Assembly (NCBI GenBank): GCA_020310875.1
Contig: CM035413.1
Coordinates: 187,612,355 to 187,676,354 of the forward strand
Direction of reading: 5' to 3'
DNA: 64,000 bases
From: Ceratopteris richardii
Lineage: Eukaryota > Streptophyta > Polypodiopsida > Polypodiales > Pteridaceae
Shown piece by piece: positions 31,901 through 42,649 of this stretch. Made by a program: the position numbers and the translations under genes. The first letter of the stretch is position 1; the number at the start of each line of letters is the position of its first letter. The notes below the pieces were generated by a model. That model saw only the letters and a program-made list of their open reading frames with translations. It was not told where the DNA came from and ran no database searches.

Positions 31901-33033
31901 TGGCCAAATTAGAAGACACCATCATAAAGTCAGAATATTTCCGCAGCATGTCTCATCATAGATGGATCGGCACCAACGAGGATCAATATGTGCCCTATTG
32001 TGTACTCCTTGCCGATTACAATGCGGAGATCCAACGCAGATGTGGCAAACCTCCAACTTTCGCCACACAATTTGGGCCTGATGATATCCCAGAAAGTGCT
32101 AAAAAAGGATCCATTCATCAACCCACCTGGAGAATCTGTCTTCTTGAGACCTACCCAGAGATGGTTCGTACTTGGACTAACATGCCACTTTTTATTAAAT
32201 ACAATCCTTGTTATGTTCGAGTCTTCCGCAGGCGCACCTGGCCAGAGTTTACACTTGCTGTCATGAACATCAAAGGTTGTGCAAAGTGGTTAAACTATGT
32301 TTATCTAGCACCTCCTCAAGGACCTCCCACTGTGAATTATATGATTTCTACCATTCGTCACTGGAGCATTCGACTATGGAATACCCCCGATGTGATGGCC
32401 CAAATGTGCATGAAAATCTTTGAACTAATGCTAATCACATTTAGGACATTCAAGAATATTAAAGACCCCCACTTCTCAGGTGTCGGATTTCTTACAGCCC
32501 CATCAATAGAGGTAATATATGCTTGGCACGCTAGAATAAAGTACCTCCCAACTTGCTTTAAATAGACATTCGAGGAGATGTTTGTAACAGGATTCTGGGA
32601 ATATCACTCAGAAATATTTGTACCCAGGCCCTCACATCTCCTTCACTTATTTGCTGTGGAGAGAACCATCCATTCAGAGCAACTGCGGGTGCCACATCCT
32701 GACATACCAGGACTAGTGAATTGGGATGCATTGTTAATAGATCTAGCACGGGGGCTTAGATTAGAAGAACACCACCTCGCCGCCGATGTCGTCCAATATT
32801 ATGTCCAACGCATAGCTAGACAAGGGTCTGTCAGAGATGACAGATGCGAGAGAGGGGGGGTGTTGGCAGTAGTCAAGGAACCGAAGGAGTCACAAGACAA
32901 GGAAGCCTACGAAGGGAGTCGGAGCGAAGAGACAGCACAAGCAGGCATAGTAGTCAAAGAAGATCTGGCAAGTAGGCCATTTAAATTTTTTAGGCATCAA
33001 AGAGTTGGGCACACAAGAAGAAGGAGCAAGTAG
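28979..33033 (+). pseudogene. Element B accessory ORF
   Basis: The start is chosen at ATG 28979 by comparison with G (both read M-A-x-x-x-G-T then IVDIETLLLEP). Regions: conserved N-terminal part (HWFSDVVGP, WGRYHFFTREFENYQ, HFAFPAQERFTMPPKKIWF, GCCALTRIIYRCLAYD), acidic region, Pro-rich region (about 30660-31030), coiled coil (about 31080-31690) and C-terminal domain (NMPLFIKYNPC, YMISTIRHW, TGFWEYHSEIF). Lesions: TAG 29024, TGA 29294, a frameshift near 29620, TAA 31348 and TAG 32563. The frame reads through the polypurine tract and 173 bases of the 3' LTR to a stop at 33031-33033. Function unknown. Confidence 0.85.
32848..32860 (+). other. Polypurine tract of element B
   Basis: GAGAGAGGGGGGG directly precedes the TGTTGG start of the 3' LTR. 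It also codes within the accessory ORF (residues ERGG). Confidence 0.9.
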
Positions 33034-33569
33034 GGAGCCCCAGGGAATGTATGTCAGAATGTTAGAAGAAATCCCTACAAAAATAGTGATTTTGATCACT
33101 CAAACCATTGTAAATATCATTTCACCTTTTTGTAACTCCATTTTGTTCAAGCCAAGGAGTCCTTGAGCTTGAGGAGTATTAGAAGTACCATCGTATCAGT
33201 TTTCATAATTTTTAGACTTCGTTTGAGCAGCCCCCAAATAATCCCTAGAACCTAATTTTTAACTAGGCCGGACACTAGGTCTGGACAGGGCCAAAAGCTA
33301 GACAAAAACTATAAATAGAGCTAGAGAGCTCATTTTTGAGGTTAGCTTGAAATTGATTTGAACTTGTATGAGCTTTTTGAAAGTAATCTAAGAACTCCAT
33401 TGCTTCTCACTCTTTGTCTTGCCGTATGTGCGCGTGTGTGTGTATGTGTGTGCATGTCAGTGTGCTTCTCACTCACGCACTTGTGCCATCACTTGCTCGA
33501 GGTCATCATACCATCCTCACGTCTTCCCGGATTCACATTAAAGGAGGTGCTACTCATCACTGAGCTACA
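32861..33569 (+). repeat. Element B 3' LTR (709 bp)
   Basis: TGTTGGCAG...GAGCTACA, partner of 12551-13256, followed by TSD copy TAAGG (33570-33574). Confidence 0.93.
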
Positions 33570-33574
33570 TAAGG

Positions 33575-35732
33575 CATAGCCTTGAGCCTCTTGCTCCATG
33601 CTTCGTCTTCTTGCTAGACTAGCCTCTTTGGGTAATCTTCCCGACCTCATAAACTCTACCAATGGAGCACTCCAATCTGGAATTCATGACACTTGATAAA
33701 GGGTCGCATGCTCCACTGGGGGTCTCTCTCTGCACATTGGACAATTCTTAATCCACTCATGTATTTCTTTGTCCATGCTAGGCCAATACACTCCTAGACG
33801 CTTCAGATTCTGCAATGTTCGTTGTTTAGAATAGTGATTTCCTAGCAATCCTTCATGAGCTTGCTGCAACCAACTACTATGTTCATCATCCTCCACACAA
33901 CAAGCTAATACACCCTCAGTATCTTGTTTGTACATGCTTCCTGCCAATATGTGATATTTTTGTGATCTTACAATTTCTTCTTGTGATGTTTTCACATTCT
34001 TATTTGCAGGGCCGAAGGTTAGGACTGGTACCAACTTATTTGCCCATTTGGGAACAACTTTCAAATTGAACAGATAAGCATCAAGTAGTTCATCAGACAC
34101 TCTTGGCGGTGACTCTGCTGAAGTAATGCGAGAAAGGTGATCTGCCCGAAGGTGGGTTCTACCTTTCCTGACAACAACTTCAAAGTCATATTCCATTAGT
34201 AAGAGGAACCATCTTACTAAGCGTCCAGTATTGCAAGGTTTATTGACCAAATATAACAAAGCTTGATGATCAGTGAAAAACTTGAATTTGTTGGCCAATA
34301 AATAGTGTCTAAACTTCTTCACAGCATATACCATGCCTAAGCCCTCTCGCTCAGTTGTGGTATAGTTCCGTTCAGTTGTGGTATAGTTCCGTTCAGTTGC
34401 AGTGAGCTGTCTACTAGCATATGCTATGGGCAAATCTAAGTTTCCTTCACTTGTGGGTTGTGCAAGCACACATCCTATGGCATGATTGGATGCATCCACA
34501 TGGACATGGAATGGTTTATTCCAATCAGGAGTGGTCAGTATTGGTGCTGTGCACAAACGTTTCTTTAGTTCGTTGAAAGAATTCTCGCATTCGTCATTCC
34601 ACTCAAAATTAGACAACAAGGCATAAAGGAGTCTAGCTATGATCGCGTACATGTGGATAAACCTATGGTAATATCCACAATGGCCCATAAAGGCTTGTAC
34701 CTCTTTAACATTCCTTGGCCTTGGTAGCTCCACTATGGCTCGTACCTTATCTTCATCTGTTGAGATTCCATTCTTAGAAACAATATGACCTAAGATTTTA
34801 CCTTGATGCACCATGAACACACACTTTTCTGGGTTCAGACACCCTTGATATTCTCTACACTTGTTGAAGATTTGTCTGAGCTCAGGGATGTGAAACCTTC
34901 TTTCTTGGGAATGAGCACATAAATCATCCACATACACTTCTAAGCTCTTTCGCAAGAACTCTTTGAAGACATGACACATGAGCCTTTGGAATGTTGCAGG
35001 TGCATTGGTGAGCCCAAATGGCATCACATGAAATGCAAAGATTCCCCACTCTATAGCAAAAGCTGTTTTGTGTTGATCTTCTGGGGCAATGGCTACTTGA
35101 TTGTAACCTGAAAACCCATCAAGGAAGCTATAAACTTCCTTGCCTGCAACACGCTCCAAAAGGTGTTCCGTGATTGGAAGTGGATAACTATCTCTGATAG
35201 TAGCGGCATTAACTTTTTTAAGGTTAATACACACTCGCAACTTTCCGTTCTTCTTGGGCACCACTACAATGGGGGACACCCATTCAGTATGCTCAATCTC
35301 ATAGATGAATCCAACTTCAATCAACCTATCAATTTCTTCTTTTATTTTGGCTGCATAGGTATCATTATATGTGTAGGGCTTCTGTTTGGTGGGCTTGGCA
35401 TCAACAGTCATGGGGATAGTATGAGAGCAAATTCTTGGATCTACCCCTTTCAAGTCTCTATAGTGCCACGCAAACACATCCCTATATTCCCTTAATAGAG
35501 CTACGAGCTCCATTTCTTCTCTTGCACTTAGGTCATCTCCTATATATGTGCATCTCTCTTCGTTCTCTTCGATGGTCACTACAATCTTCTTGGTCTTTTC
35601 TTTATTATCATATGATTCTCCTATGATGGCCTCTCTCTTAAGCATTCGTACCAAAATTTTGCAGTTGTCAACTTCATATTTCTTGAAGTTTTCTGGTAAT
35701 TCAAACAATGATTCCTCCTCTTCTTGTTTCAC
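33575..35732 (-). pseudogene. pol: Element D RT, RNase H and first H2C2 finger
   Basis: From 35732 leftwards, 682 codons are open to a TGA at 33684-33686. RT has VVVPKKNGKLRVCINLKK, GFSGYNQVAIAPEDQHK, MPFGLTNAPATFQRLM and YVDD. RNase H has HVHVDASNHAIG and RADHLSR. An in-frame 21-bp tandem duplication repeats NYTTTER in RNase H. The first integrase H2C2 unit (AHEGLLGNHYSKQ...CPMC, about 33740-33875) is the most canonical copy of that finger in the window. After the TGA the frame continues to the element B insertion at 33575 and resumes at 12550. Confidence 0.92.
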
Positions 35733-35821
35733 TGCTTTTCTTTTCTTTTTCTTTTGACTGCTCTCACTTCCATCCTTTGAATTTACCGTTTTAATACTTG
35801 TGAGAGGTTCTTCTTCTTTCT

Positions 35822-38062
35822 AGGTGAACACTCCTATATCTTCTAGATAGTGCTGCTCTGAGTTAAAGCAACTATCCATCACAATGGACTCTAGATCATC
35901 GTCATTCTCTTCTTCTTCTATGACATCACTAGGGTCACATTCTTCTAGCAAGGGCTGACACATGAACACTGAAATATCATAACCTTCCTCATCACAATGA
36001 GGTGTCCATTGTTCTTCATTGACAGCAATGTCCATGGTGGCTAAGATTTCTGGCCAGCCATGAGGCTCAAATTCCTCATCTGGAAAGATCATCGGTGTGT
36101 AGGCTGGGTCTCTCACTGGTCTATCTCCTGGCAAAGTTCCTTCTTCTCTTGCCTTTATGCGTTTTTCCTCTACCTCTGCGACTTTGCACATCCACAAATG
36201 AGTATCTTCATGCAACCAAGATGGATCAGGTGAACTTTCAGAATGCACAGAGATGGAATCTTCTTTCGCTTTGTGGATAGGATTCCATTGTAGGGGTGGT
36301 ACATCTCTGAAGGTGTAATCCTTCAAATTGACCTTGGTGGTGACCCCTAAGTGCTGCAAGTACAAGGAGTTGGTTCCCCAATCCTGTACTATTTGCAATT
36401 ATCGTAGGAAGGCTCTTCCTAAGATCATCTCATAGACGTTATTTTTCTCAAAGTCACATATAGCAAATGTATGTTCAAACTCCACACCACAAGTGGTTAG
36501 AGTTATCCCTTCGAGCAATCCTAGAGGTCTTTCAAAATGACCGTCGGCCATTTGAAGCTTCATTCTAGTTGGTCTTAATGTGGGTTTGCCCCATTGCTTC
36601 CACAAGGACGTGGTCGCAATGGCAACACTAGCACCTGAATCTATGATTGCTTTGGTTGTGTAACCTTGGTAGGTGATTGGAAGATAAGTATTACCTTCTT
36701 CACCCTCACACATGTCCCCTATTTTGTCTAGAGGTATCTCTGGTACCTTTTGCTTAGAGCCTGCTTTTGGCATATTGAAATCAAGTTCTGGAACCTGATC
36801 CTTCACATGATTCCATAGCTCGGGTTTTGCTTTGAGCAGCTCTTCTACAGTGAGATGACATTGAACCTTAGTGTTCTTCACGACATCAGTGTTCCTTGGG
36901 ACCACTGAGTCTTCATGTCTGACCAGTATTGTGGGAGCTCTGATCTAAAGAGATTCAGATTCCCATGGGCCTGGAAATTGAGGCAGTTCCTCTAAGGTAT
37001 TAGATTCAAAATCTAACCTTTCATCTTCTTGTTGTTCTGCTTCATCTCTAAAAATAGATGGAATGTCTTGGGGAAATTGATCATGAAGATCATCAATCTC
37101 AGGAATAGGAGGGAAATTACCCTTCTCCTTGGCCCATTTCTCTTCTTGTATTTCCCGCAAGAACTCTTGAGAGTACTGTTGAATTGAAGGAGGTATTCCA
37201 GCATCTGTGGAATTAGGAACATAAGCTCCCATTGGTGGTGAGCTTCCTCTTTCAATAACTGGTTGAGACTGTGGAGGTAAAGAAACTTGTGGTTTGTTTA
37301 CCAATTGTTCTAATCTTTCTAGTAAGCCATGGAAATGCGAATCTGATTTGATAGAGTTTGTCTGATTATTGTTTACCAATTGTTCTAATCTTTCTAGTAA
37401 GCCCTGGAAATGCGAATCTGATTTGATAGAGTTTGTCTGATTGAACTTTTGAGTAGTCTCAAGTATGGCTTGAGCTTGTTCTACCATTTTCATGCACATT
37501 TTCATCCGTTCAATCTCTAAATCTGCTCTAGGGTAACTCTTGTCTAGGTTTGCAGCTGTAGGCCCTTCTTGAAGTCGAGCCTGGTAGGCCTTGAACATCA
37601 TGTCCAAGCTTTTTGGGGTTGGATCTGCAAGAACAGACCCTGGTTGCGGTCTATTTACAATGGGTGGTGGGGTGGGATGAGGTGGAGTGGATGGAGTTTC
37701 GGCATGCGAGGGGCTTTGAGATGCAATTTCTTCTATTTTTGTTTTCGCTTCTTTTAAGCTTTCTTCTAGTTCCGATAACTTTTTATTCCACTTGCGATTG
37801 GCCTTCTCTCTGGTATCCTTCCATGTTCTTGTTTTCCTCTTACTAGGCTATCTTGATTCACTCGACTCTGATTGTTCTGCTGGTTTATCCTGTTTTAAGG
37901 CTGGGGCTCTAGTGACAGCTTGTATAGGGGCCACATTGCTACTACTTGAACTTGAATCTGCCACTAAGCCTACCACATTAATGGGTGTAATCTTGGGTGC
38001 ACTAGAGGGGTTTCTCGGACAATCTCTGGGGAGATGGTCTTTGCCACAATCAGGACAAAAAG
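35822..38062 (-). pseudogene. pol: Element D gag C-terminal linker and protease 1
   Basis: After the zinc knuckles come a Lys/Glu-rich helical stretch, a Pro-rich linker and the DLEIERMKMCMKMV segment. A 75-bp tandem duplication (37294-37443) follows. Protease 1 has TKAIIDSGASVAIAT and MILGRAFLR. A TAA at 36396-36398 replaces a Gln codon directly after protease 1; an acidic linker then ends at a TAG near 35820. Stops also occur near 36943 and 37846. Confidence 0.85.
37294..37443 (-). repeat. 75-bp tandem duplication in element D gag
   Basis: Two adjacent 75-bp copies (37294-37368 and 37369-37443), nearly identical and in frame, duplicate 25 residues around GLLERLEQLVN. Elements A and B have one copy. 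Confidence 0.9.
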
Positions 38063-38063
38063 C

Positions 38064-38951
38064 CTATATTGTGATAGCCTGTCCTTGACTCGGAGATGGT
38101 GGGTGGGGACAGTCGCGAATGAAATGGTCACCTTGACATCTGAAACAAGATCCTCTAGGGGCTTGTGGTCTCATTTGTCTCAATTGGGGCCTAGGGTTAG
38201 GATTTGTGTATATGACATTGGAGTATTCTGGCTCACAATTTTGCTCCATAGGTGGTGCCTCATATTGATACGAGTAAATCTCACTATGTTCAGGTGACTC
38301 TGTGTAATAAGCATGTGGACTACCTTCATGGGAGTAGTCTGAACTATGAGCATGAGAGTCATTATCTGGTATCAATGGGGTTAGTGGCACCAATGCTCTA
38401 TTTGGATTTTCCTCTCCCACAGCATATTTGGCTGGAATCACGTTGGCAGGAGCTAGTGCTTGGTTTCCCAAGACTGGTTGTGGCCTATATTGTGCCTGAT
38501 ATTGTTGTTGTGGTCTATAATATGGCTGTTGGTATTGGTTTTGATACCTACCTGGTTGGTAAGGTTGTTGATAATTCTATCTAACAGCCTGCCTATTATA
38601 GGGACAATCTTGAGCCGTGTGGTTCGTATATTTTCTCTCAATAGTGCAATATGGAGCATTCCTTTCTCTAATGTTTTGGTTTTGCATCGGGCATATGTTA
38701 GCCATGTGGTCCCCTCCGCAAGTATAACACCGATTCAATGAGGTGACTCTTGGTATTTGTCTATTTTGAACTCCTAGCTTCTTGGCAACTTGCTCAGCTA
38801 TCTCCTCTATTTCCGTGGAGATTTTTGAAGTATGACTAGTAGAACTATCTGAATCCTTATAGAGTTTGGATAATCCTAACTCCTCACCCAAGTTATCTTC
38901 TATGTCAATGCATGTCCGCACGCACTCTTCTATGGATCTAGGCTCTTTCAA
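38064..38951 (-). pseudogene. gag: Element D gag zinc-knuckle region
   Basis: Two open pieces (38951-38577 and 38471-38064) carry CYTCGGDHMANIC, a degenerate YCTIERKYTNHTAQDC, and CFRCQGDHFIRDC. Just beyond the stop, in 38062-37990, is FCPDCGKDHLPRDC. The three clear knuckles have CX2CX3HX4C spacing, one residue shorter than the usual CX2CX4HX4C. Such knuckles bind the element RNA during packaging. A Gln/Tyr-rich stretch lies between the pieces. Confidence 0.82.
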
Positions 38952-38957
38952 GTATAC

Positions 38958-39660
38958 CTATGATCTTAACTTTGTGCTCAGTAAGCCATCTAAGAACAAA
39001 GCCACTTGTTTGGCTGGCGTGGGTAGCTCTGGAGCAGGGCATCTTTCTAGGTACTGTCTAAACCTTCTACCTGCTAGTCGCACTGTTTCTTGGGGTGTCT
39101 GCTTGAAGCTGTGGATCAACGATGAAGTGTTATGCCTGATACCACTCTTGGAAAATTCTACAATGAATTTGTCTAGCAGTTGACCTATATCGGGATAGTT
39201 GCGACTACTCAGTGATTGAAACCAAGCTAAGGCAGTGCCATTAAGAGTCAGATCAAATGCCTCGTACTGGGTGAATAAATCCTCAACCTGTTCAGCTCTT
39301 AACACTTGTTTGAACTCGGCCACATGATCATAAGGATCTCCTGACCCGTCAAAATAATTCTTCATTGCCTTGATCACTTGAGTGGGTCTAAGGGTTCTTG
39401 GGTGCTCTCGGAGTCTAGGTAATGGAAAATCCTGTTCATCTCTTTGTTGCCTATGTGCTTGATGTCTCTCTCTTTCAGGTCTTTCATTTTCAAATCCTGA
39501 CCTATTCCTGCCCACTGTGTGTGCAAAACTTACCTCAGGTCTCTCTCTAGTTCTTTCTCTCTGGGCTTCATGAGCGTGGGATGATCCTACTCCTTGGAGG
39601 CCATGGGAAACATTGGATCTTGGTGGAGGGAAAATCAATTCACTCTTCCAAGTATATGCA
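38958..39660 (-). pseudogene. gag: Element D gag capsid-like core
   Basis: 226 codons (39638-38958) with the retrotransposon gag pattern: KAMKNYFDGSGDPYDHVAEF, YEAFDLTLNGTALAWFQSL, LLDKFIVEFSKSG and QTPQETVRLAGRRFRQYLE. The N-terminal part is Arg/Glu-rich. This is the only capsid-like core in the window; A's is outside and B's is deleted. Confidence 0.85.
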
Positions 39661-39794
39661 TGTCTATCATGTTATGTTACCAAGAATATCTTCTCTGATG
39701 TGTTATCCAGGTAGACAACTTTGCCAGGTATCTCAGGATCTTTGAATTCATAGATGATGACTATGCCCAATTGGCTAGGTTGATCTGGCTGGAA

Positions 39795-39874
39795 TCTCCA
39801 AAAGGCTTCCTCTGTTTCTCTATTCAAGAAGAGTTCTCCAAAAGGCTTCCTCTGTTTCTCTATTCAAGAAGAGT
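39795..39874 (-). repeat. 40-bp tandem duplication in element D gag
   Basis: Two exact adjacent 40-bp copies (39795-39834, 39835-39874). As 40 is not a multiple of 3 the duplication shifts the gag frame, which fits the break between the N-terminal and core gag pieces. Confidence 0.92.
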
Positions 39875-40439
39875 TCTATGCTTTTGTTGTCTTGAGGGAT
39901 CCAATCTGGTGTGATCACTCTGGTCAGAACTGACTTACCTCTAGGAGTCTGGGGTCCTTGTCCTACATTTCCTTGTTCTAGGTCTCCTATCTCATTCTCA
40001 TGAATGATATTTCCAAACTCATCGGTCCTATCTGGTTGGTTGGTAACCACATACATGGTTCCTTCCTTATCATGTATGAACCCTCTTCGAACTTGACCAC
40101 CGGGTGTTCAAGTCCAAAGGATTGATCTAGATTTTTGAGTTGGACCATTGATCGCCTCAGGCCATCCTCATAGATGCGAGCACCTAATCGGTTGGTCCGA
40201 ATATATTCCAACTGTGTCTTATAGGGACCTTCTGGTGTTTGTAGATGGGTAGTCCCTGAGCCACCTGCAGGTTTCCCCATGCTAAAAGACATTTCTGAGT
40301 CACTTGTGTCTGAACTTAGTCCGTAAGGATGACCACTTAGTTGTTGTGCCCAAGACTTAGCTGTATGGTTGACACTGGACTGAGAAGATCTAATGCTTTG
40401 TCTATCCTTTCCTAGGTGTCTACCAGATCTCAGGTTCAT
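39820..40439 (-). pseudogene. gag: Element D gag N-terminus
   Basis: The start is at MNLRSGRHLGKDR (40439), the first long frame after the leader. Two overlapping open pieces (40439-39987 and 40056-39820) with a frameshift near 40050; the second reads VVTNQPDRTDEFGNIIHENE and ends at the 40-bp duplication. No known domain is recognised; the position after the leader supports gag. Confidence 0.7.
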
Positions 40440-40559
40440 AAGCTTTGGCTAAGAGTCCAAAATTTTCCCTTGGTATGGTTCACAAATCCTTTGGAGTCCC
40501 CTTGGGTTCTTGGCTTGGTATGTCAAATCAGGCTCCTGGGGGTCAAAACAGGCAAACAG

Positions 40560-41660
40560 GACCTTTTGGAAAAAATCACGATTTTGTGAACTTCAAGAGA
40601 ATCGCAATTTTGTGAACTTCAAGAGAATCGCGATTTTGTGAACTTCAAGAGAATCGTGATTGTATGAAATCAGAGAATCGCGATTTTGTACCTTGAGAAT
40701 CGTGTTTTCACAAAATCGTGTTTTCACAAAATCGTGTTTTGCGAATCGCGATTTTGAGCAGAGAATCGTGTTTTTTGAAAATCACGATTTTGAGCAAAAA
40801 ATCGTGTTTTCACATAATTGCCTTTTTCACAAAATCGTGTTTTTACTGAACATCGTGATTGGTGAGAATCGCGATTTTGAGCAGAAAAACGTGTTTTCAC
40901 AGAATCGTGTTCTAGAGAATCGCGATTTTGTCTCAGAGAATCGTGATTCACAAAATCATGGTTCACAGAATCGTGTTTTTGCTGAAAATTGTGATTTGTG
41001 AGAATCGCGATTTTGAGTAGAGAATCATGTTTTTTGAAAATCGCGATTTTGAGCAAAAAATCGTGTTTTCACAGAATCGCCTTTTTCACAAAATCGTGTT
41101 TTTACTGAAAATCGTGATTGGTGAGAATCGCGATTTGGAGCAAAAAATCGTGTTTTCACATAATCGTGTTCTAGAGAATCGTGATTTTGTCTCAGAGAAT
41201 CGTGTTTTTCACAAAATCGTGGTTCTCAGAATCGTGTTTTTTGACATGAAAATCGTGATTGCCAACAGAGAATTGTGTTTTTGAAAATCGCGATTGCCAA
41301 CAGAGAAATGTGTTTTCATAGAATCGTGTTCTAGAGAATCGCGATTTTGTCCCAAAGAATCGTGATTCACAAAATCGTGTTTTTCAGAAAATCGTGGTTC
41401 TCAGAATCGTGTTTTTTGATATGAAAATCGCGATTTTGTCTCAGGGAATCGTGTTTTAGAGAATCGTGTTCTCACAGAATCGTGTTTTTGGCTGAAAATC
41501 GTGATTTGTGAGAATCGCAATTTTGAGCACAACCACAGAATCGCGATTCTGAGAATGACCACAGAATCGTGATTCTTTCAGCAAGCTTTTAGGCAGGAAA
41601 CAGAAAATCGTGATTTTCAAAAAAATTTGAATTTTCACAGAATCGCGTTTTTTGGCGAGA
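40560..41660 (-). repeat. Element D leader: AATCGCGATT / AATCGTG repeat array
   Basis: About 1.1 kb between primer site and gag is built from short units such as GAATCGCGATTTTGAGCAG and AAATCGTGTTTTCAC (written on the + strand), in loosely ordered higher-order blocks of roughly 120-140 bp. AATCGCGATT is a perfect palindrome. The open frames across it are repetitive artefacts. Bases 41660-41976 are unique leader sequence. Confidence 0.88.
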
Positions 41661-41976
41661 ACTTCGAATTTTTGAGCGCCGAGCAATGGCGAGCTCCGTA
41701 TGAGCAGAAAATCATAAAAGACACAGGCGCTTGTTCTCCCTTGCACTTCCTAACTCCTTCCCACACAATAATGCATGAAAAATGGTATGAAAATGGTGAA
41801 AATGCACTAAAAAACAAGAAATTTCTATGAAGAAGAAGATGGAAGAAGGTGGAGATGATGATGATGAAGAAGATGAAGAAGAAAAATCAGAAAATGAACA
41901 AAAATGACAGTTTTTTTACCTTCCAACGTCGCAAATCTACGATCTTACCATCACAATGCTCGTCCTCGAAGCTCTC

Positions 41977-41994
41977 TCCCCGGCAACGGCGCCA
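41977..41994 (-). other. Primer-binding site of element D (tRNA-Asp)
   Basis: On the - strand TGGCGCCGTTGCCGGGGA, a perfect 18-nt match to the complement of the plant tRNA-Asp 3' end, 8 bases inside the 5' LTR. Confidence 0.92.
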
Positions 41995-42002
41995 AAATTT
42001 GG

Positions 42003-42649
42003 TGTAGCTCAAGCGTAAGCACCACCTCCTTTACTTGTCAATCCGCAGAGACGTGAGGACCGGTATGAAGACCACGAGCAAGTGAAGGCACAAGTGCGTG
42101 AGTGAAAGCACACAAACATGCACACAAAGTAAGATCAAAGAGAGGAACAATAGAAAGCTTAGATTGCAAAAGAGTTCTCTTACAAAAGCTCTATTCTCTA
42201 ACAAGCCAACCTCAAAAATGAGCTCTCTAGCTCTTTTTATAGTTTTTTGACTAGTTTTGGCCCTGTCCAGACCTAGTGTCTGGCCTAGTTAAAAATTAGG
42301 TTCCAGGGCTTATTTGAGGGCTCAAACGGAGTCTAAAAATTATGAAAATTGGTAGGATGATACTTCTAATGCTCCTCAAGCTCGAGGACTCCTCGGCTTG
42401 CACAAAATGGAGCTACAAAAATAGAAAATGGTATTTACAATGGTCTTAGTGATGGAAATCACTATTTTTGTAGGGAATTCTTCTGAAAAGCTTCTTGGAG
42501 CTCCCTACTTGCTTCTTCTTCTTGTGTGTCCACCTCTTAGATGTGTTCCTATGCTTTGTCCTTGACCTTCAGCTTCAACACTCCTTCTTCTTGTGTGTCC
42601 ACCTCTTAGATGTGTTCCTATGCTTTGTCCTTGACCTTCAGCTTCAACA
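42003..42649 (-). repeat. Element D 5' LTR (647 bp) with duplicated terminus
   Basis: On the - strand TGTTGAAGC...GAGCTACA. It shares the TATA/GAGCTAGAGAGCTC and GAGGAGTCCTC blocks with the A and B LTRs. The first 69 bp are tandemly duplicated (42512-42580 and 42581-42649), so there are two adjacent TGTTGAAGC starts; the outer one borders the interrupted element E ORF. Confidence 0.88.

Larger units (their letters stand above)
12551..33569 (+). mobile_element. Element B: composite Ty3/gypsy insertion (21 kb), TSD TAAGG
   Basis: The outer LTRs (12551-13256 and 32861-33569) are flanked by TAAGG at 12546-12550 and 33570-33574. Inside, in order: PBS, leader repeat array, an accessory-ORF module of another family (C) ending in its own polypurine tract and LTR, a second PBS, remnants of gag, then B's gag tail, protease 1, RT, RNase H, integrase, second protease, accessory ORF and polypurine tract. 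B's N-terminal gag is missing. A nested insertion of tandem C elements followed by deletions explains this best; it is inference. Confidence 0.88.
11925..42649 (-). mobile_element. Element D: Ty3/gypsy, split by elements A and B
   Basis: On the - strand it runs from the 5' LTR at the right (42003-42649) through primer site, leader, gag, protease 1, RT and RNase H to 33570. It resumes after element B at 12550 with integrase until element A starts at 11924. Deleting B plus one TAAGG copy restores the integrase frame exactly. D itself interrupts the + strand accessory ORF of element E at 42650, with ACCTC (42650-42654) as the expected TSD; the other copy is outside the window. Several stops, frameshifts and tandem duplications show it is dead. 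Confidence 0.9.

Noticed and set aside
40660-41746. ORFs of 60-113 codons on both strands of the D leader
   Set aside because: They are frames through short tandem repeats, giving repetitive peptides, with no homologue in other elements.
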